Below the pieces are notes generated by a model. It made no database searches, was not told where the DNA came from, and saw only the letters and a list, made by a program, of their open reading frames with translations. The position numbers were made by a program, and so were the translations under genes. A stretch of 5,205 nucleotides of DNA from an uncultured Prevotella sp. (lineage in GTDB: Bacteria > Bacteroidota > Bacteroidia > Bacteroidales > Bacteroidaceae), in assembly GCA_900546575.1 (NCBI GenBank), contig URDM01000118.1, forward strand, positions 1 through 5,205, written 5' to 3'. Of the stretch, positions 1 through 5,205 are shown piece by piece; the first letter of the stretch is position 1, and the number at the start of each line of letters is the position of its first letter.

Positions 1-504
1 CAGGACGTGGCATTGAAGACCAACCTCTTGGGTTGGGCTACAACATCGCTCAATGCAGGTGTTGAGATAGGCACTGCCGAGAAGCAGACTGTTCAGTTGT
101 TTGCCACTATCAATCCCTGGAAGTTTTCAGGTGACAAGAAGGTGCGTTTCTGGAACGTAGAGCCTGAATACCGTTGGTGGACTTGCCAACGCTTCGGAGG
201 CAGTTTCTTCGGATTGCACGCTCTTGCCGGCGAATACAACATCAAGAACGTTGACCTTCCATTCGGTACGCTTCCCAAGACAAAACGCGGTCGCCACTAT
301 GAAGGATGGTATATAGGTGCAGGCGTAACCTATGGCTATCAATGGCTGATGTCGCGCCATTGGAATATGGAAGCGTCGTTAGGCGTGGGCTATGCTTATA
401 GTCCATACAAGCTCTACGGACGTTGTGCCCGATGCTTGGACAAGAACCATCGCAATTATGTAGGACCGACTAAGGCGGCTCTCAGTATGATTTATATATT
501 CTAG
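1..504 (+). CDS. DUF3575 family outer-membrane-type protein, 5' end missing
   Basis: The reading frame is open from base 1 to the TAG at 502-504, giving 167 visible residues. The first residues, QDVALKTNLLGWATTSLNAG, look like the mature N-terminus seen in DUF3575 proteins just after signal peptide cleavage, so only about 20 residues of signal peptide and the start codon should lie upstream. The in-frame GTG at base 7 is therefore not the start. Family-like features are the alternating aromatic/glycine strands (HYEGWYIGAGVTYGYQW, then HWNMEASLGVGYAY), a CxxC pair (RCARC, window codons 142 and 145) and a C-terminus ending in Phe (SMIYIF), as in outer-membrane beta-barrels. A small barrel is inferred from this pattern. 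The exact function is unknown; these genes commonly sit beside DUF3868 and fimbrillin genes. Only 8 bases separate it from the next gene, so the two are almost certainly co-transcribed. Confidence 0.88.
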   Translation, partial: QDVALKTNLLGWATTSLNAGVEIGTAEKQTVQLFATINPWKFSGDKKVRFWNVEPEYRWWTCQRFGGSFFGLHALAGEYNIKNVDLPFGTLPKTKRGRHYEGWYIGAGVTYGYQWLMSRHWNMEASLGVGYAYSPYKLYGRCARCLDKNHRNYVGPTKAALSMIYIF

Positions 505-512
505 ACAGCATT

Positions 513-1958
513 ATGAACACAAACTCATTGACTCGCATCATCATTTCGTGCCTCATAGGAGCAGCTTCGTGCAGCTCGGCAATGGCACAGAAGCTTGCTT
601 CGGGAGCTGTAGCCATCGACAATCTGAAGACACATGTCGAAGGCAACAAGGTGGATGTGGCGTTCAGCCTTAACCTCAACAACCTGAAGCTTAAGGCAGA
701 ACAGCAGCTTGTTTTCACTCCAATGCTTGTTGCCGACGGCGACACTACTGCTCTTACACCTATTATAATTAATGGCAGGGCCAAACAGATACGCATGGAG
801 CGTAGCGGCGAATTGGCTGCAATGGCTAATAGCAGTCAGCAGCCTTTGGTAATACAGCGTAAGAACGGAACTGAGCAGAGCGTTAGCTACAGCCAGACCA
901 TTACACGCAAGCGCCCGTTTGAGACCGAACACTTGAGTCTGCTTACTGCTCAAGACCTCTGCGGATGTGGCGACAAGGAGAATCTCGACAATCTCCCCAT
1001 TGGCACCATTGACAATATAGGAGCCTGGATGCCTGCCATTGCTTTTGTAAAACCTGCTGCCGAGGCACGCAAGCAACGTGCCGAGAAGGGTGAGGCTTAT
1101 CTTAGCTTCCGTGTCAACAAGACCGACATCGTGGCTGATCTCTTCGATAATGCTCGCGAATTGGAAAAGATTACGAAGACCATCGACCTTGTGCGCAACG
1201 ACAAGAACGTGCAGATAACGGGCATTAATATTCATGGCTTTGCCTCGCCCGACGGTCCTTATGCCAACAACGAGCGTCTGGCACGCGAACGTGCTGCTGC
1301 TCTGAAGAGTTATGTCGCTAAGCTTTATCCTATTGAAGCCAAGCTGTTCAGCTCTAACTCAACACCTGAGGATTGGAATGGATTCCGCCAGAAGGTGCAG
1401 AAGTCGCAGTTGGCTAACAAGGATGAGATAATCAAGATTTCAAACTCAACCCTTGCACCCGACGACAAGGACAAGCGCATACGCCAACTCTATCCGCAGG
1501 AATATGCCGTGATACTTAACGACATCTATCCTCGACTGCGTCATAGCGACTATACCGTCAGCTATACTGTGCGACCTTTCTCGGTTGAGGAAGCCAAGCA
1601 GATACTCAAGACTCGTCCGCAGCAGCTTTCGCTTCAGGAGATGTATCTTGTAGCACAGACAATGGAGGTTGGGTCGGCAGAATTCAATGAGGTGTTCGAC
1701 ATCGCCGTGCGTATGTTCCCCGATGATCCTACTGCCAATCTGAATGCTGCTTGTGCCGACTTGCAGCGTCGCGACATTGCTTCGGCAGAGAAACATCTGC
1801 TGAAAGCCGGCAACTCGGCAGAGGCATTGAACGCTCGTGGCACTCTGGCTGTATTGAAAAAGGACTATAGCTTGGCTCGCCAGTTGTTTGCTCAGGCGGC
1901 TGCTGCTGGTTCGACTGATGCCAAGGCTAATGCCGAGCGCATTGCTAACACAAAATAA
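513..1958 (+). CDS. DUF3868 domain protein with OmpA-like segment and TPR-like tail, fimbrial locus accessory
   Basis: This is a 481-residue exported protein. The start ATG follows the upstream stop by 8 bases and gives a good signal peptide: Arg8, a hydrophobic stretch at 9-18 and a likely signal peptidase I site AMA25-Q26. Cys20 (AASC) leaves a lipoprotein alternative open, but the -3 position is not typical. Residues about 26-150 match my memory of DUF3868 and end at a CGCG motif (Cys150, Cys152) that I recall as conserved in the family. Residues about 195-268 are OmpA-like: AYLSFRVNKTDI (195-206), GFASPDG (242-248), then the helix ERLARERAAALKSYV (254-268). This resembles the peptidoglycan-binding fold, though I cannot confirm the ligand residues. 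The last 100 or so residues are alanine-rich helices with a TPR-like unit (KKDYSLARQLFAQAAAAG). A periplasmic or outer-membrane scaffold for the fimbria is an inference from these parts and the neighbours. Confidence 0.88.
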   Translation: MNTNSLTRIIISCLIGAASCSSAMAQKLASGAVAIDNLKTHVEGNKVDVAFSLNLNNLKLKAEQQLVFTPMLVADGDTTALTPIIINGRAKQIRMERSGELAAMANSSQQPLVIQRKNGTEQSVSYSQTITRKRPFETEHLSLLTAQDLCGCGDKENLDNLPIGTIDNIGAWMPAIAFVKPAAEARKQRAEKGEAYLSFRVNKTDIVADLFDNARELEKITKTIDLVRNDKNVQITGINIHGFASPDGPYANNERLARERAAALKSYVAKLYPIEAKLFSSNSTPEDWNGFRQKVQKSQLANKDEIIKISNSTLAPDDKDKRIRQLYPQEYAVILNDIYPRLRHSDYTVSYTVRPFSVEEAKQILKTRPQQLSLQEMYLVAQTMEVGSAEFNEVFDIAVRMFPDDPTANLNAACADLQRRDIASAEKHLLKAGNSAEALNARGTLAVLKKDYSLARQLFAQAAAAGSTDAKANAERIANTK

Positions 1959-1963
1959 AGAAT

Positions 1964-2094
1964 TGAACTTTAGCAAGTTCAGAAGTTATAGAATTAAAAG
2001 AAGTTATAGAATTAAAAGCCAAATGTCTTATAGCTAAATATTTAGTAAAAAGAGTAATGGCTATAACTACTTTAACTCCTGAATACTCTGAACT
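1964..2094. repeat. Imperfect palindromic intergenic repeat, copy A
   Basis: This element fills most of the spacer before the fimbrillin gene and starts five bases after the DUF3868 stop codon. It opens with a perfect 7-bp hairpin, TGAACTT/AAGTTCA (1964-1970 and 1975-1981, loop TAGC). It then forms a long imperfect inverted repeat centred on the perfect 12-bp palindrome CTAAATATTTAG (2034-2045). AGTTCAG at 1976-1982 mirrors CTGAACT at 2088-2094, and AGTTATAG at 1984-1991 and 2002-2009 mirrors CTATAACT at 2061-2068. The reverse complement of 2064-2094 matches 5144-5174 at 28 of 31 positions, so the right half is itself an inverted copy of the same unit. No open reading frame lies inside. It resembles a REP/BIME-type or MITE-like interspersed repeat; the family is not one I can name. 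The hairpin lacks a T-run, so it is not a classic terminator. Confidence 0.75.
1981..2016 (+). repeat. Perfect 18-bp tandem duplication inside palindromic repeat
   Basis: The unit AGAAGTTATAGAATTAAA occurs twice with no gap (1981-1998 and 1999-2016), followed by AG as the start of a third unit. It lies in the left arm of the larger palindromic element. The related stretch near the window end is built from shorter, degenerate AGTTAA-type units (about 5161-5183), so this arm seems prone to changes in repeat number. Confidence 0.8.
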
Positions 2095-2165
2095 AATACA
2101 CACCCTCATACCTCTTACGTTCAAAATAATAAAAAATAAACATTAATCAATTTAACTCTTAAACT
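2095..2165 (+). promoter_or_regulatory. A-rich untranslated leader of the fimbrillin gene
   Basis: The 71 bases before the fimbrillin ATG are very AT-rich, with an A-rich run at 2123-2140, and contain no Shine-Dalgarno sequence. Such unstructured A/T-rich leaders are typical of well-expressed Bacteroidetes genes. I found no good match to the Bacteroides promoter consensus (TTTG, about 19 bases, TAnnTTTG): TTTG does not occur on the + strand anywhere in 1959-2165. The nearest -7-like string is TACGTTCA at 2116-2123, which is weak. A promoter here is plausible because of the 207-base gap but is not shown by the sequence. Confidence 0.35.
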
Positions 2166-3905
2166 ATGGTAAACGTTAAGAATCTATTCGGAATGGCTGT
2201 TATGGCTACGGCCTTGGTAGGTTGTTCAAGCAACGACAACCTCGCTCCTGATGGTAAAGACAATGTTGGCAAGACTGGTACTGCGTATGCTAAGTTCACA
2301 ATCCAGTTGCCTACAACAAACGGTACACGTGCAGTCGATCCTAAGACAGGTGCTGATTTTAATGGCGGTACTGCTGATGAGTATGCGGTAAAAGATGCTC
2401 AGCTTGTAATCTTCGAGAAGACCGGTGCTTCAGAAGGTGGTTATAAGTTTGTAGAGACAGTTAATATTGGCAACCTTGAGCCTTGGACAAATAATACTCC
2501 TAATACTGGTGTTACACGATATGCAAATATTACCGCTAAGTTAAATGGTGTATCGATAGATAAAATAGGTGGCAAGTATTATGCATTGATAATCCTCAAC
2601 AACGCAGGTCAGAGCAAGGTAAAATTACCTACATCAGGTACATATAGCGAATGGAATGTTGCTGCAAACGCAGAGAGTGCTGCTGATTTCCTTAGCACTT
2701 CAGATGGTTTCTATATGTCAAATGCCCCTCTGCTTAAGTCAGGTGAGCCTCAGACTCTTGTTCCTATCAATGGTGTCTATAGTACAAAGGAAGAGGCACA
2801 GAACAAACCAGCCACTACAGTATATGTAGAGCGTGGTATGGCTAAGGTGACAATCGGTAGTACGAGCTTTGCATCAAAGCCTGTAGATGCAACATCTTCA
2901 ACTATCTATTCTGGAGATAATGTGCAAATTACAGAATGGACACTTGATGTTATGAACCAGAAAACATTCCCAGTACACACAACTACGGGATTGACTGATA
3001 AGTTTGCCAATATTTGGTCTACTGAGCGTTTCTATGCTGGTGCAGATCCCCAGCGTGTATATTGGGGTACCGACCCTAACTACGATATGACGACATTAAC
3101 TACTGTTCCCGCATGTAAGGGCGAATTCTATCTTCTCGACCGTGAAGGTAATACATATAATGGTGTCACAGGATCAACTGTTACATGGTCTAATCAGGCA
3201 AAACCTCTCTATTGCTTGGAGAACACCTTCGATATCGACAACATGAAGCAGGGTCAGACAACACGTGTAGTGTTCAAGGCTACATATACTCCAAGTGCTT
3301 TGGCTGAAGTTACTTCAGCAGCTGATAAGACTTTCTTTATGATTGGTAACAATCCTAAGATTTGGACAAAGACAAATCTTGAACAGCAGATAGCTAATAA
3401 GGCGAAGGAACTCCTTAATACTACAGGTACTGTTACTGCAACTATTAGTGGCGATTTGTTGAAGGGTGGTTCGCATTTGTTGACTACTGATAATGTAACA
3501 ATTAAGGAAGGCTCAGTTAAAAAGAATGATGATATTACCTTTGCGGCTCTCAACACCAAGTTAGGTTTGGATAATACTGATGGTATCAAGACTTACGAAA
3601 ATGGTGTGTGCTACTACATCGCACGTATCAAGCACTTTAACGGTCTGACTCCTTGGAATCCTGGTCAACCTACATACAAAGATGCTTCACTTACAGACGA
3701 TCAAAACAACGAAGCATTCCTCGGTCGCTACGGTGTTCTCCGCAACAACTGGTACGACTTGGAAGTTACTAAGTTTAGCGCTCCTGGTTATCCTGACGTT
3801 CCAGTGGTTAATCCTGATGTTCCAGACGACGAGGATACCAAGTACATCAACGTTGAGGTTAAGATCCTTGACTGGGCTAAGCGCAGCCAGCAGATTGAGC
3901 TCTAA
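2166..3905 (+). CDS. Mfa1-like major fimbrial subunit (fimbrillin) precursor, lipoprotein
   Basis: This 579-residue protein is close in length to Porphyromonas gingivalis Mfa1 (about 560). The start ATG gives a lipoprotein signal peptide with lipobox LVGC (Cys20). Residues about 39-60 (AYAKFTIQLPTTNGTRAVDP) parallel the Mfa1 segment that ends in the Arg-Ala cleavage site, so Arg55-Ala56 is the candidate maturation site. Further family-like motifs are YWGTDPNY (299-306) and YCLENTFD followed by GQTTRVVFKATY (from 349). Near the C-terminus come LRNNWYDLEVTKF, a proline/aspartate linker (540-557) and the final strand YINVEVKI-LDWAKRSQQIEL (560-579), the expected donor strand for polymerisation. 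By family knowledge it forms the fimbrial stalk on the cell surface. Its interior is AT-richer than the neighbouring genes (about 37% GC by hand count over 3421-3540), as expected for a diversifying surface protein. The anchor gene follows after 146 bases. Mfa1-like identity is strong; the exact subfamily is uncertain. Confidence 0.92.
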   Translation: MVNVKNLFGMAVMATALVGCSSNDNLAPDGKDNVGKTGTAYAKFTIQLPTTNGTRAVDPKTGADFNGGTADEYAVKDAQLVIFEKTGASEGGYKFVETVNIGNLEPWTNNTPNTGVTRYANITAKLNGVSIDKIGGKYYALIILNNAGQSKVKLPTSGTYSEWNVAANAESAADFLSTSDGFYMSNAPLLKSGEPQTLVPINGVYSTKEEAQNKPATTVYVERGMAKVTIGSTSFASKPVDATSSTIYSGDNVQITEWTLDVMNQKTFPVHTTTGLTDKFANIWSTERFYAGADPQRVYWGTDPNYDMTTLTTVPACKGEFYLLDREGNTYNGVTGSTVTWSNQAKPLYCLENTFDIDNMKQGQTTRVVFKATYTPSALAEVTSAADKTFFMIGNNPKIWTKTNLEQQIANKAKELLNTTGTVTATISGDLLKGGSHLLTTDNVTIKEGSVKKNDDITFAALNTKLGLDNTDGIKTYENGVCYYIARIKHFNGLTPWNPGQPTYKDASLTDDQNNEAFLGRYGVLRNNWYDLEVTKFSAPGYPDVPVVNPDVPDDEDTKYINVEVKILDWAKRSQQIEL

Positions 3906-3917
3906 TCAATATTGCCC

Positions 3918-3933
3918 GTCCTATCTTTAGGAC
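3918..3933 (+). other. Small hairpin after the fimbrillin stop
   Basis: GTCCTA (3918-3923) and TAGGAC (3928-3933) form a perfect 6-bp stem with a 4-base loop, starting 12 bases after the fimbrillin stop codon. There is no T-run behind it. It may act together with the stronger stem-loop 20 bases downstream as an RNA 3'-end stabiliser, or be chance. Confidence 0.45.
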
Positions 3934-3953
3934 TGCAAGAACCCTAATATCTT

Positions 3954-3986
3954 AGGAGGTACGGCTCATGCAGCCGTACTTCCTTT
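3954..3986 (+). terminator. Strong stem-loop between fimbrillin and anchor genes, possible partial terminator
   Basis: AGGAGGTACGGCT (3954-3966) pairs with AGCCGTACTTCCT (3972-3984) over 13 bp with one G-U pair and a 5-base loop, CATGC. Only TTT (3984-3986, its first T inside the stem) closes it, so a rho-independent terminator would be weak or leaky. Sitting 48 bases after the fimbrillin stop and 65 bases before the anchor start, it could reduce read-through or protect the fimbrillin transcript from 3' decay. Either would favour a large excess of stalk subunit over anchor. The structure is plain in the sequence; its function is inferred. Confidence 0.65.
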
Positions 3987-4051
3987 GATACCTTCATTTT
4001 GAATATTTACATTATTTACCAACAACTCTAATTAAATTAACGGCAAACATT

Positions 4052-5119
4052 ATGTTTCACGGACTGGTTAAATATATATGCTCACTCCTCGCCTTTGCAC
4101 CATTGCTGGCTTCGTGCTCGCTGATGCACGACGACCTTGAGCCATGCGACAATGGCGCTTACCTGCACTTCCGCTACGACTACAACACGCAGCGCGCCGA
4201 CCTTTTCAACGACCATGTTGGAGGCGTTGTTGTCATGGTGTACGATAAGGACGGCAAGTATCTGTTCCGTCAGGACGCTTTCAATACCGACACCGACGCT
4301 CCTATCCGCCGCCATGACTTTGCCGTACATCTCAACTTGCAGCCTGGCGAATATCAGTTCCTCGCCATTGCAAAGCAGAAACGCTACGAAGATGCTTTGG
4401 CAACTAATGGTGCCAAGTTCCGCATTCATGCCCCTAACGAAGGCGAAGACATGACTAAGTTCAACACCGTGTTAGACCGCAATAAGGCGGGCGACATTGC
4501 TGAGGTTGACTGTTCGGCTCCGCTTGATACGCTATGGATTGGCAGATCACAACATCTCACTACCGTGTACGACCTTAAGGGCACTCACGACACTATCTCC
4601 CTGGTGCGCGACACCAAGCAGCTTACTATCTCGCTGCATCAGATTGACGCACCCGACCATATCTCTGCCGACGACTTCGGCTACGAGGTAATAGCCGACA
4701 ACGGCTTGATTAACTACGACAACTCTTTGGCAAGCGACTCCAAACTTCGCTACACGCCCTTCCATACATGGACTACCGAATTCCGCGACGCTACAGGCAA
4801 CGTAAAGGAACGTACTGCACATGCCGGACTGATGCTCTCGCGTCTGGTCTACTTCCCACCCGAACAGAACGACCGCAACGCTATGCTACATATATATAAT
4901 AAGGTGACGGGCAAGACCATCGCCTTGATAAACCTGCCCGACATGCTTCAGCAGGGACGCGATGCTTATGCCGCACAGAACTACGGCATACAGGAATACC
5001 TCGACCGCGAGTACGACTACCGACTCGACTTCTTCCTCATTGGAACCGAGTGGCAATACGTAAACCTCTCTGTTGGTGTGCTCGACTGGGCAAAGCGCAT
5101 TCAGCGCATCAGCTTGTAG
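4052..5119 (+). CDS. FimB/Mfa2 family fimbrial anchor lipoprotein
   Basis: This 355-residue protein starts at an ATG that gives a lipoprotein signal peptide with Cys22 (LLASC). After it come DDLEPCDNGAYLHFRYDYN and a strand-turn VVVMVYDKDGKYLF, both characteristic of the FimB/Mfa2 family, which keeps a second Cys here (Cys32). Further family signs are LWIGRSQHLTTV, SLVRDTKQLTISLHQI, QEYLDREYDYRLDFFLI (from residue 314) and the terminal strand YVNLSVGV-LDWAKRIQRISL. By family knowledge these proteins stay lipid-anchored in the outer membrane, bind the fimbrial base and set fimbrial length. The length is normal for the family and the frame is intact. The terminal strand is strikingly like that of the fimbrillin encoded upstream. 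GC content is about 51% by hand count over 4681-4800, clearly above the fimbrillin interior. No Shine-Dalgarno sequence precedes the start. It is probably co-transcribed with the fimbrillin gene through the intervening stem-loop. Confidence 0.92.
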   Translation: MFHGLVKYICSLLAFAPLLASCSLMHDDLEPCDNGAYLHFRYDYNTQRADLFNDHVGGVVVMVYDKDGKYLFRQDAFNTDTDAPIRRHDFAVHLNLQPGEYQFLAIAKQKRYEDALATNGAKFRIHAPNEGEDMTKFNTVLDRNKAGDIAEVDCSAPLDTLWIGRSQHLTTVYDLKGTHDTISLVRDTKQLTISLHQIDAPDHISADDFGYEVIADNGLINYDNSLASDSKLRYTPFHTWTTEFRDATGNVKERTAHAGLMLSRLVYFPPEQNDRNAMLHIYNKVTGKTIALINLPDMLQQGRDAYAAQNYGIQEYLDREYDYRLDFFLIGTEWQYVNLSVGVLDWAKRIQRISL

Positions 5120-5130
5120 ATTATATAAAA

Positions 5131-5205
5131 CTGAACTTTCGCAAGTTCAGAGAATTCAGTAGTTAAAGGAGTTAAGAAGTTAAGCCAAATGCTTATAATG
5201 CTATA
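5131..5205. repeat. Palindromic intergenic repeat, copy B, cut by the window end
   Basis: Starting 11 bases after the anchor stop codon, CTGAACTT/AAGTTCAG (5131-5138 and 5143-5150, loop TCGC) form a perfect 8-bp hairpin. The stretch 5132-5151 matches copy A at 1964-1983 in 19 of 20 positions. AGTTAA-type units follow (5161-5183), then AAGCCAAATG (5182-5191) and CTTATA, both also found in the same order in copy A (2016-2025 and 2027-2032). By alignment with copy A, the window ends close to the centre of the palindrome, so a right arm should follow outside. No gene is visible in this stretch. Confidence 0.72.

Noticed and set aside
7..504. GTG at base 7 as the start of the DUF3575 protein
   Set aside because: The frame is open to base 1 and the residues there look like a mature N-terminus after a signal peptide, so the true start lies upstream of the window.
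525..1235. Long open frame on the - strand, 236 codons, inside the DUF3868 gene
   Set aside because: It is antisense to a well-supported gene, has no recognisable domain, and its composition fits a shadow frame. The same holds for the - strand frames at 1446-1976, 3254-3589 and 4082-4429.
1964..1981. Hairpin as a rho-independent terminator of the DUF3868 gene
   Set aside because: The stem is only 7 bp, AT-rich, and has no T-run behind it. Its presence as part of a larger repeated element explains it better.
1976..2094. Invertible promoter flanked by inverted repeats, as at phase-variable Bacteroides surface loci
   Set aside because: The arms are imperfect and unequal, the core shows no TTTG/TAnnTTTG promoter in either orientation, and no site-specific recombinase gene is in the window. 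It remains testable by looking for inverted reads.
3682..3930. 82-codon + strand frame overlapping the 3' end of the fimbrillin gene
   Set aside because: It is out of frame with the conserved fimbrillin C-terminus and has a serine/threonine/leucine-rich shadow-like content.
3994..4001. TCATTTTG as a -7 promoter element for the anchor gene
   Set aside because: It matches TAnnTTTG with one mismatch, but no TTTG lies at the required distance upstream, so the match is probably chance in AT-rich sequence.

Overview
The window is most likely from a member of the Bacteroidales, probably Prevotella or a close relative. It carries the front part of a type V (FimA/Mfa1-type) fimbrial operon. The lineage call rests on protein families largely confined to Bacteroidales (DUF3575, DUF3868, Mfa1-like fimbrillin, FimB/Mfa2 anchor), on two Bacteroidetes-type lipoprotein signal peptides, and on start codons without Shine-Dalgarno sequences. 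I identified the families by eye from remembered motifs; no database search was run.

Layout, all on the + strand. Bases 1-504 are the end of a DUF3575 outer-membrane-type protein; its signal peptide lies before the window. Eight bases later, 513-1958 encode an exported DUF3868 protein with an OmpA-like segment and a helical TPR-like tail. The gap 1959-2165 holds an imperfect palindromic repeat (1964-2094) and an A-rich leader. Bases 2166-3905 encode a 579-residue Mfa1-like major fimbrillin lipoprotein. The gap 3906-4051 holds a small hairpin and a strong 13-bp stem-loop. Bases 4052-5119 encode a FimB/Mfa2-type anchor lipoprotein. A second copy of the palindromic repeat starts 11 bases after that stop codon and runs off the window end.

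How the genes probably work together, by analogy with Porphyromonas gingivalis Mfa/Fim fimbriae: the fimbrillin is exported as a lipoprotein and cut after an arginine (candidate Arg55-Ala56), which opens a groove. It then polymerises by inserting its C-terminal strand into its neighbour's groove. The anchor stays lipidated in the outer membrane and holds the base. The DUF3575 and DUF3868 proteins are regular companions of such loci and probably act at the outer membrane and in the periplasm, but their exact roles are not known to me. The strong stem-loop between fimbrillin and anchor could explain how one operon gives much subunit and little anchor. Minor or tip subunit genes would be expected downstream of the window.

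This is a recognisable kind of locus rather than a wholly new system. The less explained parts are the palindromic repeat family, found right after two of the stop codons and with an inverted half-copy; the nearly shared C-terminal strand of fimbrillin and anchor; and the structured fimbrillin-anchor spacer.
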